From Candidatus Obscuribacterales bacterium (lineage in GTDB: Bacteria; Cyanobacteriota; Vampirovibrionia; Obscuribacterales; Obscuribacteraceae), in assembly GCA_019747875.1 (NCBI GenBank), contig JAIEQI010000097.1:1-36153 (forward strand): DNA of 36,153 bases, in the 5' to 3' direction. The translations under genes and the position numbers were made by a program. Position 1 is the first letter of the stretch. Every line of letters starts with the position of its first letter. Below, piece by piece: positions 6,920 through 15,412 of this stretch. A model generated the notes under the pieces. That model saw nothing but the letters and a program-made list of their open reading frames with translations. It searched no databases and had not been told where the DNA came from.

Positions 6920-8593
6920 ATGTCCGAGAAGACGGGGCGAGCTGGAATCGAGTCGAAAGATACTTTGCCGGAAAGCAAAGCGTCTTCCCATGAGTTAGCT
7001 CAATTCAAGTCGCCACAGTACGCCGACTTACTCAATCAGGACTCGGGCTCGCTGCAAAATTGGGTAAGCTCAAACGTCTGGCGTCCGATTGCCAACACTC
7101 TGGTTGTCGACACACACAACGCGGTGACAAGCACCGTCAACGATATTTCGAAAGCCTTCGGCGGCTCAGCTGTCTTGGAAGATTGGAAAAAATATGATGT
7201 GCCGGTCGCAAAAAACAATAGCGATTGGTTAGCACAAAACGTTTCCACGGGCATTGCCATGGTTATTCCATATGGAATCGCAGCAATTGCGAGTAAGGGA
7301 GCCTTGTCCCCACTAGCGAACAGGTTCTCTTCGGAGAGCATTGCTTCCAAAGTATTAGCCAGCAATAGCGCAGCGCTAATTACGGGCGCCACCATCTATG
7401 ATGGCTTGAAAAAGCCTGGAGAGAATCAAACCAGGTTGGGAAATGCTCTTGGCGCAGCAGTAGGCTTCTCGATTTTTGAAGGCGGAACGTATTTAGCTCG
7501 GGGCTCGAATGGTTGGACGCTTGCGCTCAGTAGAGCTTTTACCGGAGGACTTGGAGCCGGAGCTCAACTTTCCGTTTCAGATATTGTCGCAACGGGCGCA
7601 GCCCCTGATAAAGAACGTTTATATCAAGCTGCAATACAGGGTGCGATTTTGAATCCAATTCTGGGTAAAGGGCTTGACGCAATCAGTCCGCAATCAAGGA
7701 TAGCAACGTTACGATCAGATTCCGCGCCTGCAAAACCTTCTCCAATAGAATCGGCAATCAATCGCGCGGTACGCCAGGATTCAGTCGAGACACCGCCACT
7801 AAAGTTTATCGAGACCAAGAAGGCGACAGAGGTTACGGGACTGCCCGTTGAGGGCGGGTTCAAAAACTATGCCGACTACCAATCCCGTGGATTGCGCTAT
7901 CCATTGGTTGAAACCAATATCTTCGAAACTGGCCACGGAGCAAGAATCGTTTTTCCAAAAGCAGATTCCAATTACGGCAGATTGACTCTTGAGCAAACGA
8001 GCGAAGTCTTGCACGCCATGCCTGACAAAACGTTGATCAGGAAACTGGAAGTTTCCGATCTTGCGCACGCTGACCAGGCCTGGTTTAGGCAGGTTCGCAA
8101 CGAACCAAACTTCACGATTGCAGCGCAATCATTTCCTGATGGAAGCGTACACCTGTTCCGCCCAAATCAAATCGGGGCATATGACAAAGTCATTCACGAG
8201 TGGGGACATTTATTCGAGCAGAAGAGCGCGAAAGCCAGTAAGGTGTTCGACAAGGTTGATTCAGTAGAGAAATTCACTTCAGGAAGCAACTCTCATATTG
8301 AAGGCAAGACAGAAATATGGCCGGTCCTAACCGAATCACTTTTAGCGAGGGATAACGTGCTGGCCTCCGCCACGGCGTTAGCGAACCCGGTCCGGTCAAT
8401 GATCTGGTCAAAGGCGTTCCATGAACATTTGGCGTCCTTGAAACCAAACGAAAGATCGGCAATGCATGATACATTCCTAAAACGTGCTGAGATGATTCGA
8501 GCCCTCAGTTCAAAACGCGCTTTTGAAGCACTCAACGCATCACAAGCAGCAGATACCGCAGCCATTCGCGAGTTTCTCTCAAATCCGAATTGA
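6920..8593 (+). CDS. Putative zinc metalloprotease-like protein, HEWGH motif
   Basis: A 557-aa protein I cannot assign to a named family. Residues 426-430 read HEWGH (context VIHEWGHLF), the gluzincin-type HExxH signature for zinc binding and catalysis. A conserved-looking WPVLTESL stretch about 60 residues later could supply the third ligand (Glu). The first 45 residues are polar and low in complexity without a signal peptide. Residues 105-130, 145-160 and 175-255 hold Gly/Ala-rich hydrophobic helices that could insert in a membrane. The start ATG at 6920 follows TAGGGAT with very short spacing, so translation may be weak or the true start slightly later. It faces the 1818-aa gene convergently. 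Both are long, leaderless proteins with acidic N-termini, hinting at related biology, but no functional link is shown. Confidence 0.8.
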   Translation: MSEKTGRAGIESKDTLPESKASSHELAQFKSPQYADLLNQDSGSLQNWVSSNVWRPIANTLVVDTHNAVTSTVNDISKAFGGSAVLEDWKKYDVPVAKNNSDWLAQNVSTGIAMVIPYGIAAIASKGALSPLANRFSSESIASKVLASNSAALITGATIYDGLKKPGENQTRLGNALGAAVGFSIFEGGTYLARGSNGWTLALSRAFTGGLGAGAQLSVSDIVATGAAPDKERLYQAAIQGAILNPILGKGLDAISPQSRIATLRSDSAPAKPSPIESAINRAVRQDSVETPPLKFIETKKATEVTGLPVEGGFKNYADYQSRGLRYPLVETNIFETGHGARIVFPKADSNYGRLTLEQTSEVLHAMPDKTLIRKLEVSDLAHADQAWFRQVRNEPNFTIAAQSFPDGSVHLFRPNQIGAYDKVIHEWGHLFEQKSAKASKVFDKVDSVEKFTSGSNSHIEGKTEIWPVLTESLLARDNVLASATALANPVRSMIWSKAFHEHLASLKPNERSAMHDTFLKRAEMIRALSSKRAFEALNASQAADTAAIREFLSNPN

Positions 8594-8630
8594 AACCACT
8601 CCGCAGGAGACGTGGCAAGCCTGCGTGAGC

Positions 8631-8664
8631 TAGAAGCTGGCAGGATACAGGCGCTCCAGGGAGC
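8631..8664. repeat. Degenerate GCCGGCAAGATGCCGGCGCTCC-type repeat
   Basis: TAGAAGCTGGCAGGATACAG followed by GCGCTCCAGGGAGC is a diverged copy of the element present three times at 31.1-31.3 kb (TAGAAGCCGGCAAGATGCCG, then GCGCTCC). It lies between the two convergent genes ending at 8593 and 8729. The direct repeat CCTAGATCA at about 8676 and 8723 lies beside it. Confidence 0.55.
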
Positions 8665-8728
8665 ATTGCAACATGCCTAGATCACACCCTGATAGGACAA
8701 TAGATCTACGGTCTTAGGCTGCCCTAGA

Positions 8729-11700
8729 TCAGCGTGGGTAGTGGACTCCGCGGACCAGGCGGTTGAAATACGCGATCATCTCATCAACGCTGGACCAATT
8801 TCCGTTTCGTAGATATTGCGCAAGCGCCGCTGGATTTACTTGAGGTTCGCCATCTGGAGCCGGAATGCGCTGATAGAAGATTTGATTACCTTCAGTTCCT
8901 AAATCTCTCTTTGTGGTGCCTTGTTTGATTTCTACAATCGTGAACCGTTCAACACCGTCTTCTCCTTGCGATCTCCTAAATAGCAGATGGAGAGATTGAT
9001 CATCTCCGGGTTTCAGAGCTGGGTTCGATGCTATTTTTCCGTCGGGCTTAAGAGGTTGCAAAAACACTTTCAAACTATCACGCTCGGTGTTTCCTGCGGC
9101 CATACGCGCAAGCATGTAGTTGCCATCCGGACCCTTCAAGATCTGAAAGCCGTGTTCAGTATCTCTTGTGCCTCTAGCGAAAAACTCTTTCGCAGAGTTT
9201 ATGAAGTTTTGCCGCGCCTCTTCTGATGGGAATCTCATCGTTCTGGCAAAATCTTCGATGGCTTTGGGATCGGGTCTGCCTCTGAATGCATGAACAAGTT
9301 CAGTTCCTGATCCTGGCATGTCGAGAACACCGCGTCCGCGTTTGAGAATTTCCAATTCCTTTTTGACTAAGTCCACCAAACGGCGGGCTTCCGCAGAGTT
9401 CAGCCCCGCCTGTGTTAATTCACGTTCCAAAGCTGGCAGACTCTTTTCGAGAACACCGAGATCGTCGGCTTTTGAACTTCCTGTAAATTCCTTCAACAAC
9501 TTTCGGACCCGTTCTTCGTCAGACAAGGATCGATCAGCAAGCGTATTGAAAGCTGAGTTTATTACGCGAGGCTCAGCAGCTTTTGCCTCCAAAATACCTC
9601 GCAAGCGTGTGAGTAAAGCTTGATCGACGGTGCTGCTATCTTTAAACAGCTTGGCCACATCATCGCTGATGATTTTGGCAATCTCTTCTTGAGAAAGGGC
9701 TTCCCGTCCTCCACCAGCTGTGGGGCGACCGCCGTTTATCAGCGCATCGATGTTCTCCAGTCGCTTCGCATCATTCCGGAGTGTGCTTTCAATGAATTTG
9801 AGACGCGCCTCGTCGCTTTGGATCGAGTTCCAGTTTTTCGGAGCTCTACCCGAGGCCTTTAGGTACTCATCAATCAGCTGTTTAGCCTTATTGATGTCTC
9901 CGGATTCAAATGCTTCGCGTGCAGCATTCAGGTGGCGTCGCATTTCGGGGAGCTTATCTCCAACTTGCGCACGTAGATCATCAACACCGTTTCGGAGCAG
10001 ATTACGCAGTGTTTCCTCAGTTGTCCGGGCGGGAGTATCTGCGACTTTCGTACGCGCATGTTCTGCTAAACGCTGATTAAATGCCACATCATCAAGCGCC
10101 GCGTTTGCGTCTCTTCTTACGACCTGTGCTATGGTCTGGATGCGCTCTTCAGGAATTCCAGCCGCTCTAAGGGCGGCAACAGTTTCCTCGTGAGTCAGCT
10201 TGCGTCCAGCTTTGAACGCTTCCTCCATCGGTTTGCGAAGCGCATTATCAATCTGCGTTCGGGCAGCTTGGTCAAGACCGAAAGTAGCACGCACCGACTC
10301 AGCTGCTCTTGCTGCCGAACGTGCGGCCATTGCAATAGCGGCTTCTGCCGCAAAGGGACCAAAGACTAATGCGCCTTCGAGAAGACCAAGTCCCAGCTCC
10401 TTCAGCATGCGGTTGGGATCGTTGTTGAAGTCTTTTCCTTCGACGAATTTCAACACCGCAATTCTTGCAGCAGGGGTCAAGGCGGCGCCGGCTGCCGATA
10501 TGGCTGCAAGTGCTGCAGGGCTCAAGGCTCCTGCAGAAGCTGCAGTCAACAGCAACGCACTAGCTACTAGAAGCGCTGCCTCACCATAGCGAAGCAATCT
10601 CTGTGCATACTCTTCTTTTGAACCTTTGAATTCAGCAAGAGCTTGTTCGAAAGCGCGGCGCAAAATCTCTTGATCTTGAGGTGTGAGATTTCGACCTTCA
10701 AATGCTGCCCGTTGCAATTGCTCGGCGTAGATTTGCAACTCGCGGCGAGCCGTCTGCTGCGTGCCGTCCGGAGCATATCCGGTAGAGCTGTCAGCTAAGC
10801 GGCCAAGCGCGTCAAAATAGTATTGCCTACCGTCACCTTGTCCACCCGATAAGATCGCGACAGCACTGGTTCGATCTTTGTCCGGCATTTTTGCCAACAG
10901 ATCCGCATCCAGGCTTCTTCCATATTTGGTGGCGTATTCCTCGCGCAACGCTTTGATCTGCTCAGGAGTCATGCTTGAAAGCTCACGACGAAGCGCGTTT
11001 AAGTCTTTGATATCACCAGCAGCGATTCGATCAGTGAGTTTTACTTCGCCATTTTGCGAGCGAATGTTCTCCAATACCTTTCGCAATAGCGGATCATTTC
11101 CCACTGCGTAGTGCATGAGCGCTGCGGCTCCTTCGGGATTAGTTTTTTCCAGCTCCGCGATGCGAGCGATGCGATCGGAAGCAGGCAACGGCAATTTGAC
11201 GTAATCAAAATCTGAAATTTTGCCATCGCGCATCAAGCTGTTCAAAATTTGATTACGAGTTGTGCGGGCACCTTCCGTAGAGGCAAGATCATTGGCAACA
11301 CGATTGGCAATTAGTTTCAACGCAAAATCAGCTTCGGACCCAGGTGTTGCAGCAAAGATGCGAGCGCGAGCTGCAGGGTCACGGAGCACCGCCTCTAGAT
11401 CCTTGAGCATCTCAAATTTATCGCCACCTGTAATTGAACGATAAAGCAAACGCTCGGTCGGATTCATCTGTTCAACTGATGGAACTCGCCCTTCATTTTT
11501 CAACCGTTCCAACATCATCTGAGCAAAAACGCGATGCTCGCCAGTGAGATCCTTTTGGATCTTCTCATCGACCTGTCTGCGAAATTCCGGATCCTCACGA
11601 TAGCGAAGTTGATCCCTCGGGCTCATTGAGGCAACACTTTCAACAAGTCCGACTTTGTTGGATGGATCAACCAGTAAGGGGCTTCTTCGAACATCCAGCG

Positions 11701-14185
11701 AAGCTGTGTAGGAATCTGCAGCGACTTTTTGATCGTATAGTTCCAGCGCTCGTGCCCGAACTTCAGGGCTCACATTGGGCGAATCCAAAGCACGCTCGAT
11801 TTCCCGGCGCATCTGTGCTCGATGCTCGGGATTCCTTCCTCGTTCATAATCTTCAGGAGACATGTTCTCAATGGCGCGGAAGATATCCTCTGGTTTTCCT
11901 CTGACGGCTGCAAGTGTGCCGGCAAGTGATCCACCGCGGATGAGCACATCTTCAAGGCGTGAGACTTCTGAGTTCAGGCGCTCCTGAGCATCACGTCCAT
12001 AGATGCCACCAAAGCGTGACTCAACAAAATTGCGGGTGCGTTCGTCTGCCTGGGCCAATCTTTCCCGAACAATCCCCGGAGGCAACCCTAAGCTGGCTGC
12101 AGACAATGCATCAAGCCGTCCCTCACTTAAGAGCTGACTCGTCGCACGCCGAACAGGATCGAGTCCATTTATCGGTTGCTCTGCTCGGCCGGCTGCGTCA
12201 GCCGCCGCACCCCTTATAACGTTCAGAAGCGCTAAGTCTTGTTCTTTCTGTTTGTCCCATCGCGCCGCTTCCTCGGCATTTCGGAAGACTGGCTGAAAAC
12301 CTGGATTTGCGTTCAAGCGGCGCAGGCGTTCGCGAAGCTCCGGATCTGCTTTAAGCAGTTCCTCAGCTGTAAGCAATGTTCGGGCTGGAGAGGCACCTGA
12401 CACTTTCTCATAAAGCAGCTTCTCAGCAGGAGTAAGATTTTTGATGTCTTCACCGCGTGCTGCACGTTCGAGCAAGCTCTTAAGCAAGGCACGCTCTGTC
12501 GGGTCATTCGGCAAACGCGACTCGACTTCTTTTCTGAAGTTTGGATCAGACGCAAGACGCGCAATCTCATCCTCTTTCAGATTTAGTTTGTCACGCAGAA
12601 TTCTTTCGGGGTGTGGCTGATCGCTTGAGTGTAGGTCGCTGGAAGGGGATCTACCACTGACGATACTTTCCAGAGCCGCATGAGTTCTTCTGTAGAATTC
12701 GAGATCTTTCTTCTGTTGATCTGTGAGGTCAGGCGTCTGACCAGCTTTTTTGATTTCCAGATCCAACTCACGCCCAGCTGCATATGCACGCCGTTCATCT
12801 GGCGTCGCTGTGCGCAGAGCATGTTCCAAGTTCAGCCGGTTGGAAGCGCCGAATAGACCCGTTCCATTATTAAGGTTGGCAATCGTTTCAAGCGAGATAC
12901 GTCCGTTGCGCAAGATATCTCTGGCAATCGCATCGTTTCCGAATTTATTCTTGAGTTGTTGAACAAAGTCGCGATCGTTATTCAGCTCCTCGCGAGCTTT
13001 GACGGCGTTTGGCTCGGTGCCGCGCAAGCCCAACTCGATCATATGAATGTCTTTATGGCGTAACCCAATACGGGCGAGTTCTTTATTGTCTTCGGTAGCA
13101 CCGGCTGCGCGATCGGTTCCCTTCATTAATATAGGAAAGGCTTCCTTCGTGGCGGCACTCAGCTTGGATTCTTTAACAGCATCTTCCAGCTTCTTACCTG
13201 TGAGACGCTCGTACTCCTCAGCGAGCTTTTTATTTCCTTCAGCGTTTTGTGTAGCTAAGATCTCCCGGATGCGCAGTTCGGCTGCCTTATCTCCATTATT
13301 TAGGTTACGGAATTCCAGTGCCAGACGCGCTGCATCATCAGCACGTGTGCCATCCCCTTTCAATAGATTGGCGAGGCGATCGCCGTGCTCGCCGCGCATA
13401 GAGCGCAGATCTTTCACCAGCGCATCGGGTCTGTTGTTCCCATATTTTTCCTGGTACGCAGCTGTTATTGCATCACGCTCAGCCTTGCTTAAGGGTTCAA
13501 GAATGTCGCGGATCTGCTTGTGATCGCCTTTCCGAATTGCCTCACGCAGCTGGTCGGCTATTACTCGATGAGCGCGTTTCTCCGCCGCGGAATCTTTTGT
13601 GCTGGGATCTTCAGCATTCTTTTCGGCAAGTGGTTCTTTCTTTTCTGCCTCGGACGGTTTCTCCGACGGTTTCTCCGGCGGTTTCTCGGGCGGTTTCTCC
13701 GGCAGCTTCTCCGGCAGCTTCTCCGGATCCTGCCCAGGTTCTTTCGTACTCGGACTCTTAACGCGCGCACGGGGATCAGTGGAAGTAGACTCCGTCCGTG
13801 AACTCAATTCTCTTGACTCAGTCGAATCCTTTATAGTTTTCTGCGCATTTTCACTTGTGCCCTTTGTTGCATTAGCAAGCAAAGCTTTGAAATCCGTTAG
13901 AATCAAATCTGGAAGCGCTGTATTTTTCGCTTTAGCAGATTGCTCTTGCTCGGCTCTCCGTTGCGCAATCAGGTTACTCAGAGCCGCTGTTTCCGGCGTC
14001 TGAGTTTCAGATTTCCTTTCGCTCGTTTTCGTCTCGGAGCTTGTATCTTCTTTAGAGTTTGGTCGAGCTAAATCAGCGTCCTCCAAGAGGCGCAGTTTCG
14101 ACTCGTTGCCCGAAGATTCGGACGTATCTGAGTCATCCGAAACCTTTTTGGTTTCGTCTGAATTGACGGATTCATTTTCAGCCAT
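8729..14185 (-). CDS. Giant alpha-helical repeat protein with annexin-like units
   Basis: An 1818-aa protein with no obvious signal peptide. Residues 1-205 are acidic, low complexity, with P-E-K repeats at 154-178. From about 205 to 1190 it is built of helical repeats. Residues 207-275 (LREAIRKG..IRDIL..ERDAITAAYQEKYG..L..DL) match the annexin repeat pattern. A related unit is at 1055-1115 (LSSMTPEQIKALREEYATKYGRSLDADL), with weaker ones at 300-355. LLKGDGT (274-280) and LMKGTDRAAG (353-362) sit where annexins have their KGxGT calcium loop. Residues 546-629 and 864-949 are internal duplicates (DP-x-FR...L-P/N-P-T/A-E-(K/R)-L-L-Y). Residues 1200-1290 are Ala-rich and hydrophobic, possibly membrane-inserting. 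The last 190 residues form a mixed-fold domain of unknown type. There is no clear ribosome binding site before the ATG. Bacterial annexin-like proteins are known; function here is unknown. Confidence 0.88.
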   Translation of the reverse strand: MAENESVNSDETKKVSDDSDTSESSGNESKLRLLEDADLARPNSKEDTSSETKTSERKSETQTPETAALSNLIAQRRAEQEQSAKAKNTALPDLILTDFKALLANATKGTSENAQKTIKDSTESRELSSRTESTSTDPRARVKSPSTKEPGQDPEKLPEKLPEKPPEKPPEKPSEKPSEAEKKEPLAEKNAEDPSTKDSAAEKRAHRVIADQLREAIRKGDHKQIRDILEPLSKAERDAITAAYQEKYGNNRPDALVKDLRSMRGEHGDRLANLLKGDGTRADDAARLALEFRNLNNGDKAAELRIREILATQNAEGNKKLAEEYERLTGKKLEDAVKESKLSAATKEAFPILMKGTDRAAGATEDNKELARIGLRHKDIHMIELGLRGTEPNAVKAREELNNDRDFVQQLKNKFGNDAIARDILRNGRISLETIANLNNGTGLFGASNRLNLEHALRTATPDERRAYAAGRELDLEIKKAGQTPDLTDQQKKDLEFYRRTHAALESIVSGRSPSSDLHSSDQPHPERILRDKLNLKEDEIARLASDPNFRKEVESRLPNDPTERALLKSLLERAARGEDIKNLTPAEKLLYEKVSGASPARTLLTAEELLKADPELRERLRRLNANPGFQPVFRNAEEAARWDKQKEQDLALLNVIRGAAADAAGRAEQPINGLDPVRRATSQLLSEGRLDALSAASLGLPPGIVRERLAQADERTRNFVESRFGGIYGRDAQERLNSEVSRLEDVLIRGGSLAGTLAAVRGKPEDIFRAIENMSPEDYERGRNPEHRAQMRREIERALDSPNVSPEVRARALELYDQKVAADSYTASLDVRRSPLLVDPSNKVGLVESVASMSPRDQLRYREDPEFRRQVDEKIQKDLTGEHRVFAQMMLERLKNEGRVPSVEQMNPTERLLYRSITGGDKFEMLKDLEAVLRDPAARARIFAATPGSEADFALKLIANRVANDLASTEGARTTRNQILNSLMRDGKISDFDYVKLPLPASDRIARIAELEKTNPEGAAALMHYAVGNDPLLRKVLENIRSQNGEVKLTDRIAAGDIKDLNALRRELSSMTPEQIKALREEYATKYGRSLDADLLAKMPDKDRTSAVAILSGGQGDGRQYYFDALGRLADSSTGYAPDGTQQTARRELQIYAEQLQRAAFEGRNLTPQDQEILRRAFEQALAEFKGSKEEYAQRLLRYGEAALLVASALLLTAASAGALSPAALAAISAAGAALTPAARIAVLKFVEGKDFNNDPNRMLKELGLGLLEGALVFGPFAAEAAIAMAARSAARAAESVRATFGLDQAARTQIDNALRKPMEEAFKAGRKLTHEETVAALRAAGIPEERIQTIAQVVRRDANAALDDVAFNQRLAEHARTKVADTPARTTEETLRNLLRNGVDDLRAQVGDKLPEMRRHLNAAREAFESGDINKAKQLIDEYLKASGRAPKNWNSIQSDEARLKFIESTLRNDAKRLENIDALINGGRPTAGGGREALSQEEIAKIISDDVAKLFKDSSTVDQALLTRLRGILEAKAAEPRVINSAFNTLADRSLSDEERVRKLLKEFTGSSKADDLGVLEKSLPALERELTQAGLNSAEARRLVDLVKKELEILKRGRGVLDMPGSGTELVHAFRGRPDPKAIEDFARTMRFPSEEARQNFINSAKEFFARGTRDTEHGFQILKGPDGNYMLARMAAGNTERDSLKVFLQPLKPDGKIASNPALKPGDDQSLHLLFRRSQGEDGVERFTIVEIKQGTTKRDLGTEGNQIFYQRIPAPDGEPQVNPAALAQYLRNGNWSSVDEMIAYFNRLVRGVHYPR
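13651..13728 (-). repeat. In-gene 12-bp repeats encoding P-E-K motifs
   Basis: Imperfect tandem 12-bp units (GGTTTCTCCGGC-like on the plus strand) encode successive L/P-P-E-K tetrapeptides at residues 154-178 of the giant protein. They probably form an extended linker between the acidic head and the helical repeats and are prone to copy-number slippage. Confidence 0.8.
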
Positions 14186-14659
14186 AGTAGTAATAATCTA
14201 TTGAGCACCGAGCTAAATCTATGGCATGCAAAGCCTGTGTTCAACGCGCGCCCATGCATGCTAGTGCAGAGATGAATACTCTTTGCTAACTGCATATTTG
14301 TACAGTAATTTTCTTAGCGAAAAAATCGGTCTCATGGTGACTTCCCCATTACCATTATTTGTCAATGTCGTCTATATTTGAACCGAAGCTCAAGTTGGGT
14401 ATGGAAAAGAGTTTCAATAAAGAATCAGAGAACGAATTGATTGGGTAATTTGGTCGTTTGGGCGGAAATGACTGGGAAAAATAAAAATCACTTGCTTGCT
14501 ACAAGCTAAAGACGACGAGGACCTATCAGGGTTATCTCAACTGGCGTCTAATAGTTAAAGTCCCCGCGCAGGTCTGCAACGTAGAAAAACGTTGCTGGTA
14601 TTTCTTTCCAAAATTTCAGCTCAAAAAAGTCTATCCCGCGCTTTTACAAGGAGCTAACG
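14186..14659. other. Intergenic region, no gene seen
   Basis: About 470 nt between the divergent starts of the 1818-aa gene and the small membrane protein. The only clear structure is a perfect 7-bp hairpin GCAACGT-AGAAAA-ACGTTGC at 14576-14595, about 65 nt upstream of the next start; it is not followed by a run of T. Composition is AT-rich, as expected for promoters. No RNA gene recognised. Confidence 0.45.
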
Positions 14660-14956
14660 TTGACTATATTGAAGTATTTGGGTTGTCTATCGCGCATCGC
14701 TGCATTGCTATTTCTTGTTCCCATAGCTGGAGTTCTTGTTTCTCATCCAATGCAACGACTGGGCATCTACTTCGATGAAGCATTCACTGGTGCGATGTTA
14801 TGGTTGTTTACCATCATCATTGCAGGTACGTTCTTGCGTTTCTTCAGCAAGCAACAGACTCCGGCTCTCAAGCCTGCTCGCTATTCGACCATCGGATGGT
14901 ATGGCGACACACTTAAAGGGATTCCAAAACTGAAACCGATAATCAGTAAGAAGTAA
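14660..14956 (+). CDS. Small two-helix membrane protein
   Basis: A 98-aa hypothetical protein starting at a TTG preceded by AAGGAG with good spacing. Two hydrophobic segments, about residues 10-29 and 43-61, are joined by a short loop, and the last 35 residues are polar and basic, ending PIISKK. The positive-inside rule favours a cytoplasmic C-terminus. Not recognised as a family. It stands alone between the giant gene and a repeat-filled gap. Support is the ribosome binding site and coherent membrane topology. Confidence 0.6.
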   Translation: MTILKYLGCLSRIAALLFLVPIAGVLVSHPMQRLGIYFDEAFTGAMLWLFTIIIAGTFLRFFSKQQTPALKPARYSTIGWYGDTLKGIPKLKPIISKK

Positions 14957-15412
14957 TCAGTTATAGTAATTGAAAGCAGGATTTGATCCACTTATCTTAG
15001 CCACCAGGCCATGGATGATTCAATCAAGTCCTGTTTTTTTCGAAAACACCAACCGGAAAAATGGAACTTAGAAGCCGGCAAGATGATGCCGTTGGCGATC
15101 TCATCGCTGTGTATGGAGAGCGGACGTCCCGCGATACTCCTGGCGATCTCAATGCGCTTTGTATGGAGCGCGGACGTCCCGTCCGCCCATAAGCGCGAAG
15201 CGCGTTGCAGCTATGCAATCGGAGTTTCGCAAGAGATAGAGTCTCCCTAAAGCTGTGGCGTAGATAGCAGAATTTGCATATGGGCGGGCAAGATGCCCGC
15301 GCTCCATACGTTTCCGAGCCGAATCAAAGGAACGTGCCAGCAGTGTTTGCATTCGCGGCTGCAAGAATGAGATCGCCAACAGCAGATGCTGGCGCTCCAG
15401 GATCAAACCAAA
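14957..15412. repeat. Cluster of dispersed palindromic repeat modules
   Basis: A gene-free gap filled with repeat fragments. GAAGCCGGCAAGATGATGCCG (15070-15090) is a copy of the 31-kb element. GGAGAGCGGACGTCCCG and GGAGCGCGGACGTCCCG (about 15115-15131 and 15164-15180) are near-duplicates about 49 bp apart. GTCCGCCCATAAG to GCAGCTA (15181-15213) is shared with 61-97. GCGGGCAAGATGCCCGCGCTCC (about 15283-15304) is a perfect-arm variant. ATGAGATCGCCAACAGCA (15367-15384) is shared with 41-58, and GATGCTGGCGCTCCAGG follows. The modules look mixed and nested, as if elements had inserted repeatedly. No protein gene is supported. Confidence 0.75.

Noticed and set aside
13047..13523. 158-residue plus-strand frame opposite the giant gene
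   Set aside because: Ser/Arg/Ala-rich composition is the reverse complement of the helical repeats; no start signal.
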